Shown here piece by piece: positions 7,169-15,649 of a stretch of 15,760 nt of DNA (the stretch's first letter is position 1; each line of letters opens with the position of its first letter). The stretch covers positions 1-15,760 of the forward strand of contig JBAQKP010000201.1 of NCBI GenBank assembly GCA_049301135.1, given 5' to 3'. The stretch is from JAYXXU01 sp049301135 (GTDB taxonomy: Bacteria; Pseudomonadota; Gammaproteobacteria; Pseudomonadales; Moraxellaceae). The position numbers were made by a program, and so were the translations under genes. Under the pieces are notes generated by a model that saw only the letters and a list, made by a program, of their open reading frames with translations, did no database searches and was not told the origin of the DNA.

Positions 7169-7954
7169 TTAACGCAAGCGCCGATAATCCGAAATATTCT
7201 CAGGCCGTGACAAGGTGCGTGTGAGCTGTACGGTTTCATCGTTATTTAAGGGTCGCAGCAGGCGCTGCCAGCGGCCTTCGAGTAAAATTTCCAGCGGACT
7301 GTATTGCATTTTATAGCGCATCTTTGGTGCTTCGGGAACCCAGTAGCCCAGATACACAAACGGCTTGCCTTGCTGTTTGACCCATTCGATCTGCTTTAAA
7401 ATCGCAAATGTGCCCAAGCTACGACTGACTTCATCGGGATCAAAAAACGTATACACCGCCGAAATTCCATCATCGAGTTCGTCACAGGTCGCCGCGCACA
7501 TCAAGCGATCCGCCAGCCAAAACTCAATAAAAAAACTATTGGCGCAGCTTTCAACCAAGAATTTATCAAACTGCTCACGACTCGGCGGATACATGTCGCC
7601 ATCACAATGTCGTTGATTAATATAGCGTTCGTACAAGCGATAATGCACTTGGGTGGCTTGACGGGTGGGTCGAATCTCCATGCGTAGATCTTGATTGCGT
7701 TTGATCGCGCGTTTTTGGCTGCCATTGGGGCTAAACAACGCGACCGGCACACGCGCTGACAAGCACTGCCGACAGTGGTGACATTCGGGTCTATAAATAA
7801 AGTCGCCACTGCGCCGAAAGCCTTGTCGCGATAATTCGGACAACGACATCTGATCAACCGGCTGCTGCGGGTCGATAAACACCATACGCGCCGAGCGATC
7901 CTCAAGATAGCTACAGCGATGCGGCGGGGTAATGTAATACTGAATGTCCTTCAT
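7169..7954 (-). CDS. bpt: aspartate/glutamate leucyl-tRNA-protein transferase (Bpt)
   Basis: This cytosolic N-end-rule enzyme of 261 residues transfers leucine from Leu-tRNA to proteins starting with Asp or Glu, marking them for ClpS/ClpAP. It is homologous to eukaryotic arginyltransferase ATE1. The N-terminal half carries C14 (HRCSYL) and the cysteine cluster CHHCRQC (58-64), as in ATE/Bpt proteins. The C-terminal half has the GNAT-like block YTFFDPDEVSRSLGTFAILKQIEW and YLGYWVPEAPKMRYK. Automated annotation often calls such proteins arginyltransferase. In bacteria that also carry aat, the leucyl specificity is established, so I prefer Bpt. It lies 57 bp after aat on the same strand and probably shares its transcript. 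SD weak. Confidence 0.95.
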   Translation of the reverse strand: MKDIQYYITPPHRCSYLEDRSARMVFIDPQQPVDQMSLSELSRQGFRRSGDFIYRPECHHCRQCLSARVPVALFSPNGSQKRAIKRNQDLRMEIRPTRQATQVHYRLYERYINQRHCDGDMYPPSREQFDKFLVESCANSFFIEFWLADRLMCAATCDELDDGISAVYTFFDPDEVSRSLGTFAILKQIEWVKQQGKPFVYLGYWVPEAPKMRYKMQYSPLEILLEGRWQRLLRPLNNDETVQLTRTLSRPENISDYRRLR

Positions 7955-8011
7955 ACTGGACTTTTAAACACTTTTATCAGGTTAAACAAGTGGTCAATGT
8001 GCAGCCGAGCC

Positions 8012-8746
8012 TCAAGCAAACACATCATCGGTTAATAATTGCGCAACAGCATAGCGTTGCTGTTGAATGGCTGTCCAATCTGGTGCTGGTGCGGCAAGCA
8101 CGGCAGGCAATTGTTGTAAAAACTGCGCACGCGGTAACGTGGTCGCGCCGAGACTCATCAGATGATCATTCGGCAATTGGCAATCGACCCACGGTAGCTT
8201 CGAGGCGGCACACAAGCGCATCAGCGCAAAAAATGCCATTTTTGAGACGTCGGTACGCAGGCTAAACATCGACTCGCCAAAAAAGCCTTGGCCAAGCTGT
8301 ACCCCATATAAGCCACCGACCAATGTGTCAGCGTCCCACACTTCGATACTGTGCGCCAAACCAGCGCGATGCAATCCGCTATAGCCGTCGATAATATCGC
8401 GACTAATCCACGTGCCTTCCGCGTATTGTCGGGTCGCGGCGCAGGCCGTGATCACCTGTTCAAACGCATGGCTTAAGGTCAGTTGATACTGGTTTTTTTT
8501 GATCTGGCGCAGCAATGATTTACTCGGTTTAAACTGTGCTGGATAAATCACACAGCGTGGCTCAGGACTCCACCAACAGATCGGCTCATCGCCGCTAAAC
8601 CACGGAAACATGCCCTTTTGATAGGCAGCCAAAATCGTTGCGGGTGCAAGATCGCCGCCAGTGACAATTAGTCCGTCACCCTCTGGGTCAGCCCGTCGTG
8701 GATCAGGAAAATCGTAACGCGAGGGGGGCAGGCGGTTAAACGCCAT
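8012..8746 (-). CDS. aat: leucyl/phenylalanyl-tRNA-protein transferase
   Basis: This 244-residue cytosolic enzyme adds Leu or Phe from charged tRNA to N-terminal Lys or Arg, creating primary destabilising residues for ClpS/ClpAP. The family blocks appear in order: GGDL (30-33), GMFPWF (45-50), WWSPEPR (58-64), AHSIEVW (131-137), GGLYG (144-148), FFGESMFS (155-162), then DCQ-x-x-NDHL-x-SLGA near the C-terminus. The start is well supported by AAGGAAC six bases upstream on the minus strand. It is preceded by trxB (79-bp gap) and followed by bpt. Together with bpt the cell can degrade substrates with basic and acidic N-termini. Confidence 0.96.
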   Translation of the reverse strand: MAFNRLPPSRYDFPDPRRADPEGDGLIVTGGDLAPATILAAYQKGMFPWFSGDEPICWWSPEPRCVIYPAQFKPSKSLLRQIKKNQYQLTLSHAFEQVITACAATRQYAEGTWISRDIIDGYSGLHRAGLAHSIEVWDADTLVGGLYGVQLGQGFFGESMFSLRTDVSKMAFFALMRLCAASKLPWVDCQLPNDHLMSLGATTLPRAQFLQQLPAVLAAPAPDWTAIQQQRYAVAQLLTDDVFA

Positions 8747-8774
8747 AACGGTTCCTTGTTGGTCATGTCGTCAG

Positions 8775-8805
8775 ACTGGGCAACACGCGTTGCTGTGCGC
8801 CCAGT
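8775..8805 (-). repeat. intergenic hairpin between trxB and aat
   Basis: ACTGGGC (8775-8781) and GCCCAGT (8799-8805) are perfect 7-bp inverted arms around 17 nt that contain a smaller CAAC/GTTG pairing. No T-run follows on either strand, so a full intrinsic terminator is unlikely. In a trxB-aat transcript it could modulate processing or relative expression. Confidence 0.4.
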
Positions 8806-8825
8806 GATCAGCGCGGCTGAATGGT

Positions 8826-9788
8826 TTAGCCGTGCGCTTTGCTCAGTTGGTCGAGGTATTTTTCGGCATCCAACGCGGCCATACAGCCTGAGCCAGCGGA
8901 AGTAATCGCCTGCCGGTAGACATGGTCGGCCACGTCACCCGCCGCAAAAATCCCTTCGATACTGGTCTGCGTCGCATTGCCTTGCGTGCCGCTTTGTACG
9001 GTCAAATAACCGTCTTGCATCGCCAGTTGACCGTCAAAAATCCCTGTATTTGGCTTGTGTCCAATCGCCACAAACAAGCCTTGCACCGCAACGTCTTGGC
9101 TGTTGCCGTCGCTGGTATGCTGAATCCGTACCGCGTTGACACCGCGTTCGTCGCCGAGCACCTGATCGACCTGATGGTTCCAGATGATCGAGATTTTGCC
9201 TTCGGCTTGCTTGGCAAACAAATGGTCTTGCAGGATTTTTTCGGAACGCAAGCTGTCGCGGCGATGCACGAGGGTAACGTGGCTGGCGATATTGGACAAA
9301 TACAAGGCTTCTTCTACCGCCGTATTGCCACCACCAACCACCATGACCGGTTGTTTTTTATAGAAAAAACCGTCACAGGTCGCGCAAGCACTGACGCCAC
9401 GCCCCATAAAGGCTTGTTCAGAGTCTAGCCCGAGATATTGCGCGGTCGCACCGGTGGCGATGATCAACGCATCACAGGTGTATTCGTCGCTATCGCCAAC
9501 TAACCGAAATGGCCGCTGCGAAAAATCAACGCTGTTGATGTGGTCATACACGATTTCGGTGCCAAAGCGCTCGGCGTGAGCATGCATACGTTCCATCAGG
9601 GCAGGGCCAGTCAGATCATGCGGGTCGCCCGGCCAGTTATCCACCTCGGTGGTGGTGGTCAGCTGGCCGCCAAGTTGCATGCCTGCGATGATGACGGGGT
9701 TAAGGTTGGCACGCGCGGCATACACCGCAGCACTATAACCGGCAGGGCCTGAACCTAAAATCAACAGTCGAATGTGACGGGCAGCCAT
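8826..9788 (-). CDS. trxB: thioredoxin-disulfide reductase
   Basis: This FAD- and NADPH-dependent cytosolic enzyme of 320 residues reduces thioredoxin. The FAD-binding GSGPAGYS is at 12-19, the redox disulfide CATC at 135-138, and the NADPH-domain GGGNTA at 152-157. HRRDSLRSEK lies after it. The second FAD contact GIFAAGDV is near 279-286. Length matches the low-molecular-weight bacterial type. The start is well supported by AGGAAC eight bases before the ATG, and a perfect TATAAT lies 37-42 bp upstream. It heads the trxB-aat-bpt strand block and is divergent from ftsK. In enterobacteria lrp lies between trxB and ftsK; it is absent here. Confidence 0.97.
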   Translation of the reverse strand: MAARHIRLLILGSGPAGYSAAVYAARANLNPVIIAGMQLGGQLTTTTEVDNWPGDPHDLTGPALMERMHAHAERFGTEIVYDHINSVDFSQRPFRLVGDSDEYTCDALIIATGATAQYLGLDSEQAFMGRGVSACATCDGFFYKKQPVMVVGGGNTAVEEALYLSNIASHVTLVHRRDSLRSEKILQDHLFAKQAEGKISIIWNHQVDQVLGDERGVNAVRIQHTSDGNSQDVAVQGLFVAIGHKPNTGIFDGQLAMQDGYLTVQSGTQGNATQTSIEGIFAAGDVADHVYRQAITSAGSGCMAALDAEKYLDQLSKAHG

Positions 9789-9824
9789 GAAAAGTTCCTG
9801 TGTGGTATCCCAAATTTGCGCACC

Positions 9825-9830
9825 ATTATA
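9825..9830 (-). promoter_or_regulatory. trxB promoter -10
   Basis: The minus strand has a perfect TATAAT in GTTGACTATAATGG, ending 36 bp before the trxB start. No good -35 is present at 16-18 bp; the TTGAC immediately upstream is too close to serve as one. Confidence 0.5.
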
Positions 9831-10084
9831 GTCAACAACTGGCGAGGACGCTGTAGCAAATACAAGAATAAGACGAAGCCACGACTGGTTTAAAAACCGC
9901 TGCGCTATTGGCTTGCTGTGGCTGATTCGGCTAAATCGTCTCAGGCTGGTGGATGCAGGCGTATTTTGTGCTAGTTTTCGGTATGATTGGGCGGTAGATG
10001 CAGTCTGCGGGTCGATGGGGTCGAGTGATAATGGATGCGCTTGGCACGGTATAAATGATGGTCACGGGCAAGATAGAGACTTGA
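9831..10084. other. trxB-ftsK intergenic region, no gene seen
   Basis: The full trxB-ftsK gap is 296 bp and divergent. I see no convincing coding sequence and no RNA gene. Toward ftsK, possible -10 hexamers are TATGAT (9982-9987), GATAAT (10027-10032) and TATAAA (10050-10055), none with a matching -35. A minor palindrome GGTTT-AA-AAACC lies near 9887-9898. Confidence 0.35.
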
Positions 10085-13000
10085 ATGAAGTTGTTTTTGG
10101 CTGAGTACGCACAGCGTTTGTTGCTGAGTTTGTTTGTGGTGGCTTTTGGCCTGTATTTGCTGGTTGCAACGCTGACCTATACGCCGTTTGACCCTGGTTG
10201 GACCCATCTGTCGAGTGATACCCAGTCGGTCACCAATGCGACGGGTGTCGCAGGGGCATGGATTGCTGATTTGCTGTATGGTTTTTTAGGAAGAGCGGCC
10301 TTGTTGCTACCCTTGGTGCTGCTGCTGGAGGTGGTGCAGTTGTGGTGGCCGCATAGCTTTGTGGCACGGCCTTTTCGCTTGGCAGCGCAATTTTTTTTGA
10401 TCGTGGCGGTGGCGGCACTCTGTAGTTTGCATGTGTACGAGCCTGCCGATACGTTGAGCAATGCGTCAGGTGGCATTATTGGTTATGAGTTGGCGGCCAG
10501 CTTGTTGGGTGTTGCTAACATCTGGCTGGTCACGGCGTTTTTATTGGGTTTACTGGTGCTGATGATGACATTGGCATTTGGTATTCAATGGTCACGCACC
10601 CTAGAGACGTTGGGACGCTTGCCACCGGCAATCGCAGCGTTATTTGCACGGCAGCCGGTCGATGAGCCTGAGCCGATGCAGCAGGCATTGCCTCTGCAAA
10701 CGTCGCCACTACAGACCGCCAATCCTGCGGCAGAGCAGCCAGCCGAGTTAACGTTTCAACCTGTATTCAGTGCAGATTCTGATGTAGTCCTACCATCGAA
10801 CGCACCGCATCACAGCGCCTTTGAGCAGATAGTCGATCAGCATGTCGAGCAGACGTTAGAGCAGTCCAAGCCAGCCCCGATGATACCGATTGCGCCCGCA
10901 GAATTTGGTCAGGCGGCGGTGTTGCCCAGCGTGTTGCCTGATTCAACTGCCCAACGGATCAGTCCGGCGTTTAACTGGCAAGATCAGGATGTATTCCAAG
11001 AGCTGCTACAGGCCGTGCCGACCCATCCAGTCGCTGATTTTGCTGATGCGCAGCAGCCTGATTCATTTGATCTGGCATTTTCGTCGATTGATGCTGCACT
11101 GAATCAGCCGGTGGTGGCCGATGTGCCAGTTGCCGCTGCTGTCGCTGTGCCGGTGGTCGCCGCCGTTGCGCCAGTGCAGGCCAAGCCAGTTGTTGAGCGT
11201 GATGTAGAGCAGCCAGACGATATCGCGCCCATTCAGAAGATATCGACTGAGCAGGCCGCATCAGCGCCGGTCACTTTGCATGTGACACCGCCGTTGATGA
11301 TGACTGATCAACCAGAAACACGACCAGAAGCGTTACCAGAGTCTTGGCCGACCATGACCGCGCGTGTCGCCCCCGATCTGAGTGAACAAGCATGGGCTGA
11401 GCAACCAGAGCAAGACGAGTTTGCGCACGGATCCACACATGATGATCTAGACCTAGATGAAGAAACAGCCGCTAATCCACTGGCCGAAGCTGAGCTAACG
11501 GCTTCCACTGAGCCACACACGATCAAAATCACCACGCTTGATCCGAAGGAGCTAGAGGATTTTGATGCACCACTGACCGATGCCAATGGCCGCGTCATGT
11601 CACGCTCAATGCAAGTCGCGGCGCATCGTGCCACCTTGTCGCCGCTGCCGAGTCTAGACTTGTTGGACTTGCCTGATCCTGATCGCAAGCCAAGCTATAC
11701 GCCCGAAGAGTTGTCGCGTCTGTCTGAGCTACTCGAAATCAAACTGCTTGAATTCAATATCAAAGGCCAAGTGATTGAAGCACAACCCGGCCCTGTGGTG
11801 ACACGGTTTGAGGTTGAGTTGGCCGCAGGGGTCAAGGCCAGTAAAGTGACGGGTATCTCGAAAGATCTGGCACGTTCCATGTCGATGGGGTCGGTGCGGG
11901 TGGTCGAAGTGATCCCTGGTAAGCCGTATATCGGCATCGAAGTGCCGAACCAAAAACGTGAAATGGTGCGCTTGATTGAACTGCTACGCGTGCCTGCTTA
12001 TCGTGATCCGGCGGCGATGCTGTCGATGGCGATGGGCAAAGACATCGCCGGTCGTCCGGTACTGGCAGATCTGGCCAAAGCCCCACACATGCTGGTGGCA
12101 GGAACGACCGGTTCGGGTAAATCGGTAGCGGTCAACGCCATGCTGCTGTCAATGCTACTGAAATATAGCCCGCAGCAATTGCGCTTGATTTTGATCGACC
12201 CGAAACAGCTCGAACTGGCCAACTACGGCGATATTCCGCATCTGCTCACACCCGTTGTGACCGACATGAAAGACGCAGTGAATGCGCTGAATTGGTGTGT
12301 CGGCGAGATGGAGCGGCGTTATAAACTGATGACATTATTTAAAGTACGCAAAATCGATGAATTTAACCGCAAAGTTTTGGAAGCTGAAGAGCGCGGCGAA
12401 GACTTGCTCGACCCGCTGTGGAAGGCTTCGGACAGTGCGGTACAAGATCGTCCGCCACGACTGAAAACCCTGCCATTGATCGTGATTGTCGCTGATGAAT
12501 TTGCTGACATGATCATGCAAATTGGTAAAAAAGCCGAAGAGTTGATCACTCGTCTGGCACAAAAATCGCGGGCGGCGGGGATTCACTTGATGCTGGCCAC
12601 TCAGCGGCCATCGGTCGATGTGATTACTGGCCTGATCAAAGCCAATATCCCGACTCGTGTCGCCTTGCGCGTCAACAGTAAAATCGACTCGCGCACGATT
12701 TTGGATGCGAGTGGAGCAGAGGACATGCTCGGGCATGGTGATATGCTGTTTCTTGGACCTGGTAAAATCGAACCTGAACGGGTGCATGGTGCATTTATCA
12801 GTGATGACGAGGTGAATCGGATTTGTGATGCATGGCGTGAGCGCGGCAGTCCTGATTATGTCGATGATATTTTGACCCCGTTTGATGAGGACGGCGGTAA
12901 ATCGTCTGGTTATGCCGATTCAGGTGGCGGTGATGGTGCTGACAGTGGCCGTGATCCGATGTTTGATCAGGTGGTGGCCTTTGTACTCGAAACCAAGAAG

Positions 13001-13132
13001 GTATCAGCGTCGTCGATTCAGCGTAAATTCAGTCTGGGTTATAACCGTGCGGCAAGGATTGTCGATCAGATGGAGGATGCGGGCATCGTCAGTCCGATGG
13101 GTTCAAGCGGTAAGCGTGAAGTGATGATGTGA
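10085..13132 (+). CDS. ftsK: DNA translocase FtsK
   Basis: This septum-located ATP-driven motor pumps chromosome termini to the daughter cells and activates XerCD recombination at dif. It has 1015 residues. Four membrane segments lie at about 12-32, 60-86, 97-117 and 137-168. A low-complexity linker rich in Ala, Pro, Val, Gln and acidic residues runs to about 540. The motor follows, with Walker A GTTGSGKS (673-680) and Walker B VIVADEF (Asp804-Glu805). DPKQLELANYGDIPHL lies between them. A C-terminal winged-helix gamma domain spans about 957-1015 (SSIQRKFSLGYNRAARIVDQME), which reads KOPS/FRS sequences. E. coli FtsK is longer mainly in its linker. The ATG at 10085 gives a normal N-terminus; the SD (GAGA) is weak. 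Confidence 0.97.
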   Translation: MKLFLAEYAQRLLLSLFVVAFGLYLLVATLTYTPFDPGWTHLSSDTQSVTNATGVAGAWIADLLYGFLGRAALLLPLVLLLEVVQLWWPHSFVARPFRLAAQFFLIVAVAALCSLHVYEPADTLSNASGGIIGYELAASLLGVANIWLVTAFLLGLLVLMMTLAFGIQWSRTLETLGRLPPAIAALFARQPVDEPEPMQQALPLQTSPLQTANPAAEQPAELTFQPVFSADSDVVLPSNAPHHSAFEQIVDQHVEQTLEQSKPAPMIPIAPAEFGQAAVLPSVLPDSTAQRISPAFNWQDQDVFQELLQAVPTHPVADFADAQQPDSFDLAFSSIDAALNQPVVADVPVAAAVAVPVVAAVAPVQAKPVVERDVEQPDDIAPIQKISTEQAASAPVTLHVTPPLMMTDQPETRPEALPESWPTMTARVAPDLSEQAWAEQPEQDEFAHGSTHDDLDLDEETAANPLAEAELTASTEPHTIKITTLDPKELEDFDAPLTDANGRVMSRSMQVAAHRATLSPLPSLDLLDLPDPDRKPSYTPEELSRLSELLEIKLLEFNIKGQVIEAQPGPVVTRFEVELAAGVKASKVTGISKDLARSMSMGSVRVVEVIPGKPYIGIEVPNQKREMVRLIELLRVPAYRDPAAMLSMAMGKDIAGRPVLADLAKAPHMLVAGTTGSGKSVAVNAMLLSMLLKYSPQQLRLILIDPKQLELANYGDIPHLLTPVVTDMKDAVNALNWCVGEMERRYKLMTLFKVRKIDEFNRKVLEAEERGEDLLDPLWKASDSAVQDRPPRLKTLPLIVIVADEFADMIMQIGKKAEELITRLAQKSRAAGIHLMLATQRPSVDVITGLIKANIPTRVALRVNSKIDSRTILDASGAEDMLGHGDMLFLGPGKIEPERVHGAFISDDEVNRICDAWRERGSPDYVDDILTPFDEDGGKSSGYADSGGGDGADSGRDPMFDQVVAFVLETKKVSASSIQRKFSLGYNRAARIVDQMEDAGIVSPMGSSGKREVMM

Positions 13133-13146
13133 GGTTGACCGAAACA

Positions 13147-13175
13147 GCACAGTAAGCTGAGTTATAGCCCTGTGC
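13147..13175. terminator. weak bidirectional terminator candidate after ftsK
   Basis: GCACAG (13147-13152) and CTGTGC (13170-13175) are perfect 6-bp arms between the convergent ends of ftsK and the frameshifted gene. TTATATTCTAT follows on the plus strand. The stem is short and the 17-nt loop large, so support is weak. Confidence 0.25.
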
Positions 13176-13711
13176 TTATATTCTATAGCCAAATGTCCAG
13201 CCGACATCTTTAGGGAAGTATTGCTGGACAAATTCAGCGATGACGGTTTTTTGTTCGTCGTTAAAGTACGCAGCGTCTTTGCCCCATTGCAACTCTAGTC
13301 GGTAGATAAAATGATCAACAAATGCTGTGTTTTTTCTCCCGCATCTAAAAAGCGCAACATCGCAGCAGGTAGAAAAAACCGAAAACCTTCACTTTCCAAA
13401 AAGCAGCAGTCGCCGCCAAAATAATATAAATATTCGTGATCAACTTCAGTCCAAGCTACAATTTGCTCATCGGGTCTGGCGCGATTTTTCAGTGCTGTCA
13501 GACCCAGTAACATGTGGTGTTCAGGCCAATCAAAGCCATATTTCAGCAATAAATCTTCGGCACTATGCTGAACAGCGGTCAGGTATTGGTCATCAACCTG
13601 ATCAAAATACCGATAGTGCGTATCATAAAAATCACACTCAAGTAGAGTTCTCGCGCCAGCAAGTTGTACGTCGGTAAATGCCGTGATGATCCGCTGTTGT
13701 GTGATGCTCAT
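13176..13711 (-). pseudogene. frameshifted hypothetical gene, DUF6714-like
   Basis: From ATG 13711 (GAGGG at SD distance) the frame runs 138 codons to a stop at 13295, with WTEVDHEYLYYFGGDCCFLE and EGFRFFLPAAMLRFLD. This pattern resembles DUF6714-type small cytosolic proteins of unknown function (tentative). The last 11 residues look like noise. In the next frame a protein-like sequence continues (AFVDHFIYRLELQWGKDAAY, then FNDEQKTVIAEFVQQYFP) to a TAA at 13176-13178. One extra A in the A6 run (complement of 13330-13335) would join both into about 178 residues. I therefore read this as one gene broken by a one-base deletion, real or a sequencing error. It follows the dioxygenase gene after 12 bp, so it is likely in the same transcript. 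Confidence 0.75.
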
Positions 13712-13723
13712 GCTGTACGACCC

Positions 13724-14503
13724 TCAATCAAACCGATAAATATCCATCCCGAGTGAACCATGCGCAAAGCTGGAATGAATCACCGAAAACCGCTCACCCG
13801 CACCCATCGCAAAAAACAACGGGCTTAAATGCTCATCGGTCGGGTGATTGTGGGCGGCGTGTGGGGCATGGGTTTTCCACGCAAATACCGCCTCGCGGTC
13901 GTCATTACTCAGTTGATGCACGATCCAATTGCGGAACTCACTCGCCCAACTGGGTGTGGCTGCATTGGGGTCTTGCCACGACAACTCAGCCAGATTATGG
14001 GTAATGCTGCCCGAGCCGATCAGCAGAATTTGCTCTTGGCGCAGCAAAGATAGTATCTGTCCGATATAGGCCAGTTGCCCTTCGTTATAGTGCAGCGGGA
14101 TCGAAATCTGAATCAATGGCACGTCTGCATCTGGGTACATGTGCAAGAGTGGCATCCATACGCCATGATCGCGTGGCCGGATGGCATTTGGACGGGCATC
14201 AAGTTGTGCGTGGTTGAGTTGCTCGATGATGTAGTCGGCAATCGCTGGCGCACCGGCGGCGGGATAGCGGATTTGGTACAGTTCTTTTGGGAAGCCACGA
14301 AAGTCATGCCATGTTTCGGGCAGGTGTCCGGTAGACACTTCGAGGTGTTGGCTTTGCCAATGTGCGGACATGACCACAATCGCTTGTGGCTTAGGGAGGT
14401 TGCTGGCCACGCGGTGCAACGCTGCGCCGACTGCACCCGCATCGAGTGCGAGCATCGGTGAGCCGTGCGAAATAAACAGGGCGGGCAGGGTGGCCAGTGG
14501 CAT
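13724..14503 (-). CDS. class III extradiol ring-cleavage dioxygenase, DODA/YgiD type
   Basis: This 259-residue enzyme belongs to the LigB/DODA (4,5-DOPA extradiol dioxygenase) family. E. coli YgiD, of nearly equal length (262 residues), is the closest known comparison. Conserved motifs are ALFISHGSPM with H13, IVVMSAHW with H48, ETWHDFRGFP at 63-72, RDHGVWMPLLHMYPDAD, GSGSITHNL with H169, and PTDEHLSPL with H225. By family comparison H13, H48 and H225 bind the metal, and H169 is catalytic. The true substrate is unknown; bacterial homologues may act on catechols other than DOPA. The frame opens seven codons upstream at 14524, but ATG 14503 starts at the family N-terminus. It is the first gene of a probable pair with the frameshifted gene. 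Confidence 0.9.
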   Translation of the reverse strand: MPLATLPALFISHGSPMLALDAGAVGAALHRVASNLPKPQAIVVMSAHWQSQHLEVSTGHLPETWHDFRGFPKELYQIRYPAAGAPAIADYIIEQLNHAQLDARPNAIRPRDHGVWMPLLHMYPDADVPLIQISIPLHYNEGQLAYIGQILSLLRQEQILLIGSGSITHNLAELSWQDPNAATPSWASEFRNWIVHQLSNDDREAVFAWKTHAPHAAHNHPTDEHLSPLFFAMGAGERFSVIHSSFAHGSLGMDIYRFD

Positions 14504-14537
14504 GCAAGATCCAACGCAATCCAATCAGTAGATCTGG

Positions 14538-14566
14538 ATTGTTGGGCAGTGTGAGATGCTTTGCAA
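14538..14566 (-). promoter_or_regulatory. candidate promoter of the dioxygenase gene
   Basis: On the minus strand TTGCAA (14561-14566) and AACAAT (complement of 14538-14543) are separated by exactly 17 bp, 35 bp before ATG 14503. Each matches four of six consensus bases. The rest of the 135-bp gap up to intI shows no gene. Confidence 0.35.
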
Positions 14567-14638
14567 GGGGATGGCGGTGAACAGTGTGTTTCGGGGAGGC
14601 ATAGGTGAGGTACTAATGCGCATCGTGTCAGCTCAAAC

Positions 14639-15613
14639 TCACAAGCTATCTAGCGGACTAGACACACCTAAACCGCCTTTATTGAGTACATGAGTGTAAA
14701 TCATCGTGGTGCTGACATCGCTATGCCCCAATAATTCTTGTACCGTTCGAATGTCGTAGCCACTTTGTAGTAGGTGTGTGGCGAAACTATGCCGTAGGGT
14801 ATGCGTTGAAGCTTGTTTGGTGATCCCAGATTTTACGACAGCATTTTTGATGGCGCGTTGAACGGCTTGTTCATGCGTATGGTGCCTGCGTGTAATGCCA
14901 GACTGTGGATCTAGTGATTCTGCTTTGGCAGGAAATAACCAAAACCATGCCAACTGCTGCCCAGCGGCTGGATACTTTTTATCTAGGGCAAAAGGCATGT
15001 ACACAGCAGGGCGCATCTGTGCGCGATCTGCTAAAAATAAGCTTTCCGCCTGTTTTATCTGTTTGTTCACTTCTTCTACAAGGCTTTGCGGTAGCATGGT
15101 CACGCGATCTTTATCGCCTTTTCCTGCACGGATGGTAATTTGGTTGCTGTGTAAATCAATGTCTTTGATGCGTAACTGAAGCAGTTCCATTAGGCGCATG
15201 CCCGTGCCATACAGTAACCTCGCCATCAATAGATGAATGCCAGACAGGTGACTAAATAATAAGGCAACTTCACTTTTACTGAGTACGGCTGGCAATCGTG
15301 TCGATTTCTTAGGTCTAGAGAGTTGGCTGAGCCAAGGCAAGTCACAACCCAGCACTTCTCTGTATAAAAATAACAGTGCGGAAAGGGCTTGTTGATGTGT
15401 AGAACTTGAAACGCCTTGTTCCACAGCTAAATAGGATAAATATGCTGTCACTTCCACTGCACCCATCTCGCTGGGGTGGCGCTTGTTGTGGAACAAAACA
15501 AAGCGTTTTACCCAGCCACAATAGGATTGTTCCGTGCGTAAGCTGTAGTGCTTGTATCTACATTTTTCTTTAACTAAATCAAGAAGCTTCTTTGGTTTTT
15601 CATCGGCGGACAT
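14639..15613 (-). CDS. intI: integron integrase IntI
   Basis: This 324-residue tyrosine recombinase inserts and excises gene cassettes by recombining attI with attC. The N-terminal SAM-like core-binding domain (about 10-100) is followed by the catalytic domain. Active-site residues are all present: R140 (GTGMRLMELLQLR), K165 (AGKGDKDR), H271-x-x-R274 (HTLRHSFATHLL), H297 (LLGHSDVSTT) and Y306 (MIYTHVL). The feature that separates IntI from XerC/D is the extra helix between the two catalytic halves. It is visible as SLDPQSGITRRHHTHEQAVQRAI (split here: SLDPQSGI at 233-240, TRRHHTHEQAVQRAI at 241-255). The gene is intact and transcribed away from attI, the usual integron arrangement. By eye it is more AT-rich than ftsK. 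SD weak (AAGG, 13 bases upstream). It is not obviously a class 1, 2 or 3 integrase. Confidence 0.95.
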   Translation of the reverse strand: MSADEKPKKLLDLVKEKCRYKHYSLRTEQSYCGWVKRFVLFHNKRHPSEMGAVEVTAYLSYLAVEQGVSSSTHQQALSALLFLYREVLGCDLPWLSQLSRPKKSTRLPAVLSKSEVALLFSHLSGIHLLMARLLYGTGMRLMELLQLRIKDIDLHSNQITIRAGKGDKDRVTMLPQSLVEEVNKQIKQAESLFLADRAQMRPAVYMPFALDKKYPAAGQQLAWFWLFPAKAESLDPQSGITRRHHTHEQAVQRAIKNAVVKSGITKQASTHTLRHSFATHLLQSGYDIRTVQELLGHSDVSTTMIYTHVLNKGGLGVSSPLDSL

Positions 15614-15620
15614 GTTTGGT

Positions 15621-15649
15621 TTGCAACCTTAATAAAAGCCTGTTATATT
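15621..15649 (+). promoter_or_regulatory. candidate cassette promoter Pc
   Basis: TTGCAA (15621-15626), a 17-bp spacer and TATATT (15644-15649) point toward attI. TG at 15641-15642 gives an extended -10 (TGTTATATT). Matches are 4/6 for the -35 and 5/6 for the -10. Transcription from about 15656 would read through the micro-ORF and core site into the first cassette, the role of Pc in known integrons. Confidence 0.6.

Noticed and set aside
9913..10104. Small ORF of 63 codons upstream of ftsK
   Set aside because: No SD, low-complexity shadow-like composition, overlaps the ftsK start and the probable promoter region.
10640..11700. FtsK linker as an inserted or foreign domain
   Set aside because: The Ala/Pro/Gln-rich low-complexity linker is normal for FtsK and varies widely in length and sequence.
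13320..13340. Programmed -1 ribosomal frameshift at the A6 run
   Set aside because: The frame-0 codons are GAA AAA ACA. The A-site tRNA could not re-pair after a -1 slip, so it is not a proper X XXY YYZ heptamer, and no stimulatory SD or hairpin was evident. A one-base indel is simpler.
14525..14638. attC-like or cassette remnant downstream of intI
   Set aside because: No GTTRRRY/RYYYAAC pair or long imperfect palindrome; only a short ATGCGCAT.
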